A stretch of 32,673 nucleotides of DNA from Chara braunii (GCA_003427395.1 BFEA01000436.1:753022-785694), one strand, 5' to 3'. Positions 9,467-20,575 are shown, numbered from the stretch's first letter. Made by a program: numbers and translations. The notes: generated by a model not told the origin, from the letters alone.

Positions 9467-10002
9467 GGGCACGCTCACACTGCGGTTCCAAAACCGCATA
9501 TTCTTAAAAAATACGGATGCCTGATTTGGGGATATAGTGCCGGCGCCAGTCACACAGTGTCCCCAAACCACCCATTCCACGGTCACGGTAGGTCGGCCAG
9601 TGCGAAATTGCTGAGGTCGCCCGTCACACGGAGCCGACCCATTTCCCTCAATTGCTTGAGCCGACCCATTTCCCTCAATTGCTTTTCTTTTTTTTTTTTT
9701 CTCTTCGTTGTTCAGGGACTCACTTCTTGCGTCTGACCGGCCGACGAGGTCACCCATTTGCCCAATTTCCTCATTTTCAATTGATATGGCGCCCATATCT
9801 TGCCATTCCATTCTCAAGTCATTTCTGAAAAAAAAAAAGAAAAAAGAATAAGGAATTTGCGGTAACCTCCCGAGGTCCCTGACAAAAGGGTTCGGGAATA
9901 AGTGATTTGCGAAATTGTGCACCCAGTGTGACTACCCCTCGACCCCATTTTTTGGGGATTTTGGGGAATATGCGGTTTTGGTACCGCAGTGTGAGCGTGC
10001 CC
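9467..10002. mobile_element. MITE with 37-bp terminal inverted repeats
   Basis: The left end GGGCACGCTCACACTGCGG..., 9467-9503, is matched by the reverse complement of 9966-10002 with a single mismatch. The 536-bp interior has no transposase frame, only A/T homopolymers and a 27-bp tandem duplication. TGC flanks both ends (9464-9466 and 10003-10005), a possible 3-bp target duplication as in PIF/Harbinger-type elements, though that group usually prefers TWA. Related GGGCAnnCnCACAC ends occur at 8706 and in the 8.2-kb tandem, so this is probably one member of a local family. Confidence 0.85.
9631..9684. repeat. 27-bp tandem duplication inside the MITE
   Basis: The unit GAGCCGACCCATTTCCCTCA plus ATTGCTT is present twice without change (9631-9657 and 9658-9684), which indicates a recent slippage or duplication event. 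Confidence 0.9.
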
Positions 10003-10267
10003 TGCGTCTCGACATCTTTTTTTTTTTTTTTTTTTTTTTGGATGCGTCTCGACATCAAGGTTAACCAAATGCATTTAACATCCTTGGGGATGGCGAGGAG
10101 TTCGACTAACGGCATCCCCCAACACAATGTACCCTCAATGTGACTGCATCCAACGGGAAAAATGGCTTGTATACATTCAGAACCAGGTTGGTTTATGTTC
10201 GGGGGAAGACGGTAGGCCCTATCGCTGGTATGCTCATGGTTGCACGATGTGCATCGTACCGTTCAAC

Positions 10268-10281
10268 TATATATAAAAATA
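10268..10281 (+). promoter_or_regulatory. TATA box of the two-exon secreted-protein gene
   Basis: The run TATATATAAAAATA lies about 200 bases upstream of the ATG at 10479. It is the only strong TATA motif in the stretch before the gene. Transcription would then start around 10300 with a 5' leader of about 180 bases. Confidence 0.5.
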
Positions 10282-10478
10282 TGCCTATGCGGATTGATCA
10301 TAGTAGTCTCGATTCGGAGGATAGCATACGCACAGCACGACTGTAGAACATCGCCCGTCATTCAACACGACCGTGCTCTTTGCTTGCAACGGCGGTCTCC
10401 TTCCTCAGTCTTCTTCTCCCAAGCTCCACCCTCTGCCCTCTCTGCCCCCCTCGCTCAGGTGCCGCTTGCGCTCATACG

Positions 10479-12107
10479 ATGGCGCTCCCGAGGACTGCTC
10501 TGCTGCTGGCCATTCCGCTAATTTGCCTTGCCCTCTCCGCCGCTATCCCATCCGTTCATGGTCTCCGCCGCCTGACATCGGGCTGTGGCGGTTGTCCATC
10601 GTCCTGCGACACGGCGCTGAAGGGATGCGATTTTTACTTTTATGGTCACGAGAACAACGTGCCCAAGATCAAACTCATCCGTAAGGGAGACAATACCATC
10701 TACGTCCGATGCGGCCATATTCTGCACCGAGTTGGGTAAGACACGACCGCCACAACACCATCAAGCAATAAAATCCTACTCGTCTTGTGTTTTCTTTCGT
10801 TTACTGTTTTCTTCTTCTTCCTTCTTCCGTTCATCGCACGTTGATCTGCTCTTACTTCGCTCGGGCTTTCCTTCGTTCTCCATTACTTATTATACAGTCG
10901 CACTCTGCAATGTCGTAATCCTATTCCTGCTCGATTGCTGTCTTCTTCTTTTTATTCCTTTCGTCGTCTGTTTGTTCCGACCTTTCGATCCCCGTCTTCC
11001 GCTTTCTTCCGTTCGATGTCTGTTTGTTGCTACCTTCTGATTCCCGCCGCCGTCTTCTTTCTTCCGTTCATCGCTCTGGCTTTTCCTCCTTTTTCATCCG
11101 AAGGACCACACAGTCATAACCTCTACGGTCAGCCGAATAGAACGCCAAGTCACTTTGGTCATTTGAGTCGAGATGCAGCGACGATAATGACCGGGCGTGC
11201 GTTTTATTCCGGTCAAGACTGTAGTCGAGGCGCATAAGGAATTGCCTTTCGACATGATGTTAGATTGTTTTTTTTTTTTTTTAGGAATAAATGATGTTCG
11301 ATTCCGACTAACGTACTGTGTGGCTTCCGGGTCATTGCACACTGCGCTGTGTGGCTTCTCCTGCATAATCACGCTCTGGACTGGGTCTGCGTAAGGAAAG
11401 AAAGAAGCAGCTGCTCGGATCGGATTGATGCGGAACGCGCTGGCCAACGAGGGCCGTCACGTCCCTCCGTGGTTTCTGCCATAATGTGCCATTTGTATCC
11501 CCGACGCCCCGCTTGTCAAACGCCCATCTTCTTTTTTTTTTTTTNCCCGTTTTCTGTTCATCTGATCGCATGTGGATTCGAGGTCAGGTCTGCATTTGGA
11601 CAGGTTAGTGCCGTTGGTGAAAGTTCCATCTGTAAATTTGTCCCATCACCAAGAAGCAGCTCGACGTGGCCAGTCCTCATGTGGCTATGATATGTCAGGT
11701 GCGGAGCTATCCATGGCATGGTGTGATGAGATGGGCTCCCGACTGCCGAGCCAATACATTAACTGAAAGGTTTTGCGATGTTATTTATGACAAAATTTAA
11801 CGTCAATATGTGGTCGACTCCGANGTGCAGGTACGACACTCGGCCCGTGAAGGTTGTGAACTCGGCCAACTGCGCGATTCTCCAGGGACAGACGTGGAAC
11901 ACGGATGCGTGCCAGCATCGGCTGTACGGCAATGGCAGGCACCTCGCGTCTCGNGAGTTCAACGTTGGCAATCCCAGCGACTTCCTGAACGCGTGCATCA
12001 AGGTCCAGATCAGCGCGGCGCAGTACCAGGACGGAGGAAACTTCAATAACGGTCACAAGAACCCTAGGGCCTGCATCGTGGTGAAGACCGAGAGGTCCTT
12101 CGGGTAA
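10479..12107 (+). CDS. Two-exon gene for a small secreted cysteine-containing protein
   Basis: Exon 1 is 10479-10735 and exon 2 is 11831-12107, joined across a GT-AG intron. Together they encode 177 residues to a TAA at 12105-12107. The ATG has A at -3 and G at +4. Residues 1-28 are a signal peptide with likely cleavage after VHG. The mature part has nine cysteines (36, 39, 43, 50, 78, 100, 113, 141, 167), the first four in a CxxCx3Cx6C cluster. The splice falls after two bases of a Gly codon and the phase is preserved, so the open frames on both sides join without a stop. Base 11954 is N but lies in the third position of a CGN codon, so Arg127 is certain. I recognise no family. It is probably extracellular. 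Without splicing the frame would stop at 10737-10739 after 86 residues, and an AATAAA follows within 30 bases, so a short isoform is possible. Confidence 0.72.
10736..11830 (+). other. Intron of the two-exon secreted-protein gene
   Basis: The donor is GG|GTAAGA and the acceptor is GTGCAG|GTAC, giving a 1,095-bp intron that leaves the reading phase intact. The first half is pyrimidine-rich. The last 30 bases before the acceptor are not strongly pyrimidine-rich, and an N at 11824 lies six bases from it, so the acceptor choice rests mainly on the frame continuity. Confidence 0.65.
10767..10772 (+). promoter_or_regulatory. AATAAA polyadenylation hexamer inside the intron
   Basis: AATAAA lies 28 bases after the TAA that would end an unspliced transcript. 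This is the layout expected for a transcript that retains the start of the intron and ends there. It may also be a chance hexamer. Confidence 0.35.
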
Positions 12108-12546
12108 TTGCAGCGGATCGGCCGAAGAAAGGAGAAGATCGGTAGATAGGGTAAATAACGACTGTAGCAATCATGTTTGTGGTCTTGTGAACAAGAGTGA
12201 TATGTGTGTTTTCTTGTGTACATAAGTGCATTTGCCTCCATTGGTACTTTGGAATTGAATTGGGTGCACTTATTTACAGAAGAACACACACACGTAGCAC
12301 CCTGCTCTAGGTGGAAGATGGAAAATTACGCAGAATGGTGAATTATAATAGCCGCACCTTTCCTGTAGTCCTTGTAAGGGTGGGATCTATCGAGTNCCGC
12401 AAACCATGGGTTATGAAGATTTCGTAATTTATACAATTATGGNGAAAAAGGTGTAGATTGAGGTCTATAGATACAACGACGTTGCAAGAGTTTTCTTGGT
12501 AGCTTCATTTCCATTTAAGTAGGAGATACGGTTGGGGTGAGGGGGA

Positions 12547-12548
<2 letters not shown>

Positions 12549-12612
<64 letters not shown>
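12549..12612. repeat. (GA)n microsatellite
   Basis: About 32 uninterrupted GA units. Confidence 0.98.
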
Positions 12613-12616
<4 letters not shown>

Positions 12617-12921
12617 GCATGTTGTCGCGATGAGGCACGACTGTTTTGGGGTGTCATTTTCCATTTACGAGGTGAAATTTCCGTGAAAAGACTTCAGCTT
12701 CCCTGTTATCGTATGCGATTTCTTCGGTAGCGAAAAGACTACAGAATTCAGGAGATCCGTAGTTGTGATGTAGGTATTCTTAGCATCCCGAGAACTTGCC
12801 TTTAGATCTGACGGTCTTAAATTCTCATTAAGGGTTAGCTCTTTGGATCTAGAACAGAGGTATCTACATTCAGAGCAGTTTTTATGGTACTATCAAGTCA
12901 CAATGCTTAAACTTTCTATCT

Positions 12922-12922
<1 letters not shown>

Positions 12923-12960
<38 letters not shown>
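12923..12960. repeat. (CT)n microsatellite
   Basis: About 19 uninterrupted CT units. It is the complement type of the GA array 310 bases upstream. Confidence 0.97.
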
Positions 12961-12963
<3 letters not shown>

Positions 12964-13991
12964 CTTCCCTTTGTGATCGGTCGTTTCGTTTATATTTAAT
13001 TCTCGCCGAATCTCCCGTACAAAAATGGAAGTGCACACTTGTTATATGTGGAAATCTCCCCCGGCGCACCTGTTATATGGTACGCCGCAGTTTTTTTTTT
13101 TTTTGTTTTTTTTTTTTCAATTTGTCGATTCATGTGTTGTGCCTGCGCAGCGGTCGTGCTCCACTTCTCTCTCTCTGTATCGTTCGAATTTGAACGGAAG
13201 TCACGTAGTACACTCCGCACTTTCCCCTCACAGATACCTCCATCTCACCTTTTTTTTTTTTTTCCCCAAGTAGAAGGCCCTTTCATTTCGAAAATGAATG
13301 TGAGAAGAGCTTTTCGCGTTGGCATCGGAGGCCGTACTCACTCCAGGAACTTACAGATACTATAGGGCACCCTCTTTTGCCTACCCGAACCCTCGTATAC
13401 ATCAGGTGCCCACATATGAAAAGGAACTGCAGTTATTTTCCATAAAAAACCTACAGCAATAAATAAAATTCCCATGAAAATACCACTCTATTGAGTCCCA
13501 AAAAAAGTCATTTCATAACCAGTCAAAATTTTGGCTAACACTCCCGGTCATTATCTCTGTCTATGGATTTGAAAGGTGCTCCAATTGCGGAGATAATGCG
13601 CTGAAAGATTCTACGGAGAGCGAAGGTGCTCCGAACCGTTTTTTTTTTGTTTTTTTTTTTGGAAACACAACTGAATTTCAAATGCAACTGTTCCTCGACG
13701 TCCTGAGGCTAGGGACCCGAGTTCAGGCTCATACCGATTACCACCACATGGAACAGAACGATATTCTAAGTCATCATTGATGCAGAGAAGTTGCATCAAC
13801 TTGCATGCTGCAATGTTAGTCTCATGCTTAAGGCATCTGTGACCCGCCGGAAGAACCCAAAAATCGTCCTATCAGTGAGCCCTCCTGAAGGAACATGGTC
13901 AACTAGGTCACAAGAATATAATTTCTTGGATATGCATAAACAGGCGAGAGGTGGAAATGCTACAAACGACAAGTCTAAAAACAGAACCATT

Positions 13992-14803
13992 GGCTGAACC
14001 CTCAACAGTCTGCAGAATCCCCTACCTAACTGATTAGACTGTAAGTGATAATCCACCTTAACCCCGGCTGTGTACCTTTGCCGCCTCGGGTAGGCGTCCG
14101 ACCTTTTCAGAGGCCGAAACGAAACTACGGCCGCCCATCAGATTTATCAATGGCAGTCGTCGTGGGGCCCGACCTCCGAATATTCAGGAGTTTGGGAAAA
14201 ATGCCAGTTTTCCCTATTTTCCCACGCAGGGAAAAATGCCTGTTTTCCCGATTTTCCCATGCGGAAAAGGTACTAGTGGTTTAAGCATCAACGACTGGCC
14301 CACAACTGATACCCCTCTAAGGTGGTGGGGACGACCAACCACTGCCCTCAAGGTATCTGTGACGAAAATCAAAGCAGACTGTCACTCACCCACATCAAAT
14401 GGAAAACTCTACAGACTGTGGGTTCACACTCCATCACAGACCAGCAAAAACGCCCACGAAACAAAGAAATATCTATCACAGCCAACAAATATACATTCCA
14501 GACACTCTGCTGGCACTAGAGGCATAGCATGGCCGGGTAGTGACGGGCATGACGCCCCCAATGCGAGAAAACCATAGCACGGTGCTAGCCAAGTCGTGGT
14601 ATATATCGTCAAACAGAGCCACCCGGGTAAACTGTAGGCAGAGAGGGGAGGGAGAAGAGGACAACAAACGAGGGTCTGTGACAAGCTGTTTCGTCGGAGT
14701 TTCACCGACTCATCAATCAGTAGAGGCTGAACCCTCAACAGTCTGCGGAGTTCCCTAACTGATTACACTGCAAGCGATAATCAACCTAACCCCGACTGTA
14801 TAT
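13992..14803. repeat. Pair of ~78-bp direct repeats bounding 650 bp
   Basis: The segment starting GGCTGAACCCTCAACAGTCT at 13992 (to about 14070) recurs from 14725 to about 14803 with scattered substitutions and a small indel. The 733-base period and absence of coding between the copies would suit a terminal-repeat miniature retroelement, but I see no clear primer-binding site, purine tract or target duplication. A dispersed duplication is equally possible. Confidence 0.55.
14194..14263. repeat. 35-bp tandem pair, each unit a hairpin
   Basis: Two 35-base units begin at 14194 and 14229 with GGGAAAAATGCC. Each can fold with GGGAAAA pairing to TTTTCCC within about 21 bases. The units differ at a few positions. 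Confidence 0.8.
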
Positions 14804-15042
14804 ATTGCTTCAATGGCCGAGATTACAGCTTAGAGAGCTTTCTTTAGATAAGTCCGAGATGAACAGAAATAATGAATAGCACAAATTCGAAGAGAGGCAC
14901 CGCCGTGAAGCCACCCTCCTGCATGTTGTAGGTGCAGCTTGCCAGGGTTCAATATGGTATTACAATCAGCTGAACCATACGCAAGGATCACGTGCTTCCA
15001 CTCTCGGACTGTCCAGACTAGGTCTCCCATTGTGTTGCGGCA

Positions 15043-15412
15043 ACATCTACATTGGTTTAACAAGTCTACTACTACGACTACTAGATGGAAAGAGCACAAG
15101 CATAGAAGTCAGACCATAGGGAGGAACGAGAGAAAGCATCTGTTATCCAGATGGTTGTTGAAGGCACATCTACATTGGTTCAACCACCCAGGCTTTTTCT
15201 ACTGGATGGAAGAATCACGTGCTTAGAAGTCAGACCATACTAGGCAAGAATGAGAGATAGCATTGGATATATTGATGGTCGTTGAAGGCACGTCCACATC
15301 GGCTTAGCCACTCAGGATCTTTCTACTGGATGGAGGGAGCACATGCTTAGAAGCCAGACCCTAGGGAAGAATGAGAGAAAGCATCGGCCATGCTGATAGC
15401 TCAGAAGATTTG
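15043..15412. repeat. 123-bp tandem array, three diverged copies
   Basis: Units start at about 15043, 15166 and 15290 with ACATCTACATTGG or close variants. They share the order CTACTGGATGGA, GCTTAGAAG(T/C)CAGACC and GAGAGAAAGCAT. No coding frame runs through all three. This is a short minisatellite. Confidence 0.85.
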
Positions 15413-18400
15413 ATATCGAGAGCTTTGTTGTGATCATTCCTCTTTGTCCCACATGTAGGACATAGGATGTTATATTCCCTGAAAGCTCGTTGATTAGACT
15501 GTTCTCCCCCTTCTTAACTCAAGGGGAAAGAGCTCCTGCTCGTAAGTGCTAATGCAAAGAGAAACGACAACTTGAAGGTAGACGGCAGGCCGCAAGGGCG
15601 TCCGCTTCTGGGGCTGACCTGTGACGCTCCAACCTCACGTCCTGTGCTGTCTTCCGTTCGGAGTGTTTGAAATTGCGGAAGGGGCCCTATAAAGGCAGCA
15701 AGATGGGGTGTGACAAGGATTTTTGGAAAATTGAGTGCGGGGGGACACGGACAGAACCGAAATCCCCTGTGCTGGTCCGACTTAGTAAGAAGGGGGAGGG
15801 TCCGTCACTACGGGTTTTGAGGGAAGAGAAGGCGCGCGCGGGACACACGACGCGGGAAAATTCAATCCAAAAAGTATCCCTGAACTTCCCATAGAGCCGT
15901 CGCCGTTCGTTTCGCGTGGAAGGGGGCGGGCACATACTTGGTATCTCGTTTCCGGGTCAAGTCCCGACGCCGCTCATTACACAACTCCGAATCTGACGTG
16001 GAAGGCCTTAACCGGGTGTCTCTTTCCTTATGCTCATCTTCCTCTCGTACTCGGTAGTGAAAGCCCTTCGATTGGTAACGCTCGAAGCGGCGACAATGGC
16101 TGCACAGAGTGTTAGGCCCATGGGGCGCTACTGCCGACCACGGGATGACGATCAGCTAATTAAACGGCAATAGCAACGAAGTGTGTGTCCACAATAACAA
16201 AACCAGCACCGACGAATCCAGAGCAGCGAGCTTCAGGGGGGAAGTAGTATCTTCCGCCGATCTTGGCGACGGCTTCTCGTAGGTCTCACTCGCATACATG
16301 TGTCGGCGTGACGGGGATACAGGAGGTCATCGCCCAGTTGGCTTGGGACACTCGGTCCTCATGGCAATAGCGAAATCCTATCCAGCATGCATTCTACGTG
16401 TTCATCACAACGATCCTACGATCCAGTCGGAGGCAAGTTCGCCAGGCAATCGTCTCATTATGACACCATCCAGGCATTCTCATTCATTTCCCACAAACAT
16501 TCATCAAAGGAAGGTGCAAAAATGACAGCTACACACCACTCAGTTCTCTGTGTGCTCTGCACCCCTGCCCCGTCATCCCCGTGACTAGTTAAGCACCAGC
16601 CAAAACAACCATTTGATCCCTCGTGCACGATAGATCAACAAACATCCATAATTGTTCATGTCATAGAGGGAGAGAGAGAAGGCAGGGAGGAAAAGACGCG
16701 GAGCAGACAATATAGATGAAAACTACACCAAGATCCGATGATGAAGAAGAGTTTCCGGCCTAACTGCCGTCGAACTGAACTCACTGCAAAGAATAGATTC
16801 GAGACAAGGAGGCCCGCCCGCCATGAAGTTCAACTATGGCCCCGGGCCATTCATCCATTCAACTCGGATTACTATCCCCGTGCATGCACTGACGATCCCG
16901 TCCGTCACGTGCCAATTTCCACCACAGCGATCGTCACCCCGCCAACTTAGTCTCTGCACGGCTTGCCCACATCCCACAGTCCATCGTGGCGATCAGGCGC
17001 ACCGCCGCCAGACTACAGTCAGCCCGTCGGGACTTTTCGACTCGCACTCCACACATACCATCTAGCCACTATTTCCTGGAAGCTGGCAGACAAGTTGAGC
17101 GAGAGATTTGCGGGCGCGATTGCGGAATTTATAGTTGCGGGAAGGGAGGTAGATACGAGGGAGAAGGATGATTGAGTCCGGGAAGGGTGAGAGAGGACTT
17201 GGGGATAATCGTCCGGCGAAAGCCATGTTGATCCTTCTGAGTCCGATCATAGCCAATCAGAGTCATCGCGTAATAGGAGTTCCCTCTTACACGGCGCTTC
17301 CCCTTGGTTAGACGAGTGAAGAGAGGATCGGTCGGGTTCTTATGCGTAGGACTCAGAGTGGGAGGAAGAAGGGTGCGCCGGATAGTGCGAAACGGATCCA
17401 AGATTCAGATGATCAAGAAGGAGAAAAGACGGGCGGGGAAAGAGAGAGAGATAGAGAGGGAAAAACGGTTACAGAGAGAGATTGAGCGCGGGCGCGGAGG
17501 GAGCGTCGAAGATGGCGAGGGGAGCAGAAAAGGGGAAGCTCGCTTGCATGGCGCCGATCACAAATGCAAAAAGAGGCATCAAAACAGTTACAGATTCCTA
17601 AGTCCTACACTAATTTAAAAATTGAAATCACCATATCCGCGCGTAAAGTAGGCGGGAGGAAAAGACAGTCCTACATCCGTTCGTATTCCCACCAAATTCC
17701 CCGAGTTTTCCGCGACGTAATTGAGAACATTCATGCACAAAAAGGACACGTCGAGTTCCGTGCATTTCAGAATTTCTAACTGTCGGACCAAATTCCTTAC
17801 GCGCTTGCGAAGGCGCGTGCAATTGCCATGCATTTCCCAAATTATGAAAAAGAAATTTCAAGAACCAATGAGACTAAAAACACGGGCCTCAGGGAGGCAC
17901 CTTAGAAAGAAAGAGGAAAAGGAAAACAGAGAGGGGTCTTGTTGGCCCGAGCGAAATTCGTAAAGAAAAAGAAAGAGAGAGGGGTCCGGAAGATGGCGCA
18001 GACTCAGAAGCTGGTACGTCACATATGTGACGCTCCGGGGGTTCCAAAATTATGCGATCTCCTGATTGCAGACATAAAAGCTAGTTTTCATGGCGGAGGA
18101 GGAAGAAGGGGGCGAGAGGATGAATGAGGAACCTAGCGTATCAAGAGTGAGACCGTCCACATCAGCACAGATGATTGAGCGAGAGTTCATGTTGACGCCA
18201 ACGTCAATTACAATATCTTCGCGAGTCTGCTGGCTCGTGCTGCTAGAACCCCACATATCCGGCTTGGTGATGAGTCACCCCTTGCTTCTTGATGGGCGGA
18301 GGTCGTCCAGGTGACGCCATCATAGTCCGCCGTATGTATCACTGGAAATTCGCCTGGCGATAGTCCACAAGGAGAGGGTGGTGAAGGGGTCGTGGCCATT

Positions 18401-18795
18401 CAGGTGGGAGCGGAGGGAAGTAATCCGCAGCTTCGTCCCCGAGATCAGCAAAATGGACGATCCGGTGTGCGCGAGGGAATCAATGATTGGGTTGGGAGAG
18501 GGATAGAAGATAGTCAGGGTACAAAGAGGAGATGATACGGAGGACATTGTCCCGCAGGGACTCATAATCTTCCATAGCAGGAAAGGTCCCGGAGACAATA
18601 CAATACAACTCCATATGGTTGTGTTTTCTCCAAGCGACACTGAAAAGGAGGATGTTGAGAGGGAAGGAGGGAGAGCGATAGGGAAAGACTATACACAAAA
18701 GTCGCGCAGCAAAATGATAACAAAACAGTTGATTAGCAAAGATACGGTAATCTAGAGGGAATTCAATGTGGGGGAGAGGGGAGAAAGAAAGGTAA
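15413..18795. other. Long region without a recognised gene
   Basis: 15.4-17.0 kb is mixed sequence with only short frames. 17.3-18.1 kb is purine-rich on the plus strand and yields basic, charged frames that look compositional. On the minus strand 18320-18790 stays largely open and reads protein-like (for example AMEDYESLRDNVLRII near 18530), directly downstream of the gypsy pol. It may be a further part of that element, or its LTR may lie here, but I found no TG...CA repeat pair to define one. A perfect 16-bp palindrome CGTCACATATGTGACG is at 18017-18032. Confidence 0.4.
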
Positions 18796-19560
18796 TCAAG
18801 GGGGTGGCGGAAGACAGGAGGAGGACGGAACGTCCGGGCCGGGAAGAGGACGGGAACGAAGCGCAGGGGGGGCGGATGAGGGAGATGGTGAGCGGGTACG
18901 GCGGGGCCGGCGGGAGGTTGTTGCGCCATCATGTCGACTGGAGGCATCCGGGGTAACTTCGGGATTCAAATCGGATCCCCCCCAAATGGCAGGTGGTGCT
19001 CGAGTTGGAGGAGCCTCCCGTGGCTCAGGTGCGGACGCCCCTTCTTCTTCCTTCGACATCGACCGGGTTTCCGACTCTTCTTCCTGTAACAGCCCCGCAA
19101 TGGTTATGCGACCTGGGTCATCGTCCGACGGTACTTCTTCGTTCTCCTAATGAGCCTTCCAAAACTCATCAAAGTCAGAGTTATCCGGCGGAAGCTCGTT
19201 AAGGTCCAAAAAGCACCACGCCATGGGGTCGTGATCGCTCAAGCACTGACCAAAGTCCTCCGTGCAGTTCGCCCATATTACAGTTGGTGTCGACTTCCTC
19301 TCCAAAATCACGGGTCCAGCCTAGCCTGGATCGCTCGGATTGAAAGAGATGATGTCCGTCGGCAAATCGTCGACGAGTTGAGACAAAAAAGTGAGAAGTT
19401 CGTAGGCGACGGTTGCTTGGCCGCCCTTAGCAATTTCACCACACAGAAGACCCACCAACGTGTCGCCGGTTGCCGCCTCCTCGGGCCACAGCTGCGCTAG
19501 CACCAACGATATCTCGTTACAGTGTTCCAACTCCCGATTACTGTAAGAGGTATGGCGGAC
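18796..19560 (-). pseudogene. Unrecognised C-terminal tail of the gypsy polyprotein
   Basis: After the GPY/F-like segment the same frame continues for roughly 250 residues with only two stops (19323-19321 and one near 19148). First comes a helical stretch (SLVLAQLWPEEAATGD, then TVAYELLTFLSQLVDDL), then an acidic segment (LNELPPDNSDFDEFW; VPSDDDPGRI), then a proline/serine-rich basic end. I see no chromodomain. It may be an element-specific extension that extends beyond the usual integrase end. No function can be assigned. Confidence 0.5.
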
Positions 19561-19809
19561 AATGGGAAGAGAGCTATGGATGGCGCTAGCCTCAGGCGCG
19601 ATGCGCACCGTTTTGACTCCGTTAGGACCGAGTTCCACTACACGAAAACAGTCAGAGAACCTGGGAGCGAGTTTTCGGTCATGTGCACATTTACGTACCT
19701 ACACCAGGTCCCCTAGTTTATATTGGTGTTGCCGGCTTGCATTCCCATTTCCGGCCTCATAGCTATGGACCTGTCTATCGTGGGCGAGTTCGGTGATTTT
19801 CTGTCTTTT

Positions 19810-20575
19810 CTAGGCTAGCTTAGGGATAGCCCTTTCCATCAAATCCGCATATCGCTTAGCCTTGGCTTTAAGGGCCGCACGCGTGTCCCTGCCCCCTTTT
19901 TGGGCAATTTTCGAGATACCCCGATTATCGACATATAGAATGTTATTGGTCCGAAGCTGAAAGGGGGTGAATCCCGTGGAGTCATGAGGGGTCGCTCGAT
20001 GGATCCCGATGATCTGGTAGACAATCTCGGGCCAAGGACGCGTGTCATTAGCCACTAAATTCTTGCGGAGAGCAGTCTTAATCATGTGGTTCGCATTTTC
20101 GGCCAACCCGTTCGACTGGGAAACATGGGGAGCGGTGTGTCGGAGAGTAACGCCACAACGAATCATTAATTCTTGTACCTCAACTTCTAATTCAGACCTA
20201 TTATCGGTTAGAATTTCTTCTGTATCTAGATGGGTATTGAGGAATCGATCAATGTACGTAGCTATCTCTGAGGCCTTACGGGTCTTACAGGGGTAGACTT
20301 CGATATATTTCGAGAAGTGGTCGATCAACACCAAAAGAATGGAATATTCACAACGGTTGGGGCCAGGTGGCACGTCGATATTGTCGTGTCCATACTGACT
20401 CACTAGAAAGGACGTTCTACCTCCGTCGGGACTATCGTATTCGGCCTGCGAATGGGTGCACGGTCGGCGGCGAAGACTAGATAGCTAGCAACGACGTGCT
20501 TTACATCATCCCGGATATTAGACCAAAACTATCGATTTTGATCGATAGTCGCTTCAGTGACACGTATTACAAAAT
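19810..20575 (-). pseudogene. Gypsy integrase: zinc domain and DDE core
   Basis: The zinc-binding region (about 20575-20440) keeps a His pair and the T...I...FWSNIRDDV strand, but both cysteines of the HHCC motif are lost. The core has Asp in LVLIDHFSKYIEVYP, Asp in EILTDNRSEL and Glu in SQSNGLAENANHMI, so the DDE triad is complete. Downstream near 19.71-19.6 kb the LGDLV and KLAPRFSD segments match the GPY/F-type C-terminal module that follows the core in gypsy integrases. Confidence 0.88.

Larger units (their letters stand above)
12108..13991. other. Intergenic with microsatellites, no gene
   Basis: This includes the 3' flank of the two-exon gene, ambiguous bases at 12396 and 12443, T homopolymers around 13090-13117 and 13250-13263, and two dinucleotide arrays listed separately. 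No frame has a recognisable domain. Confidence 0.55.

Noticed and set aside
15043-15412. CRISPR-like array
   Set aside because: Units of 123 bases are contiguous diverged tandem copies without spacers, in a eukaryotic context.
15950-15970. tRNA B-box-like sequence GGTCAAGTCCC
   Set aside because: No matching A box or cloverleaf can be drawn from the flanking bases.
17304-18127. Basic, charged plus-strand frames
   Set aside because: They follow from strong purine bias on this strand. No domain, start context or splice structure supports a gene.
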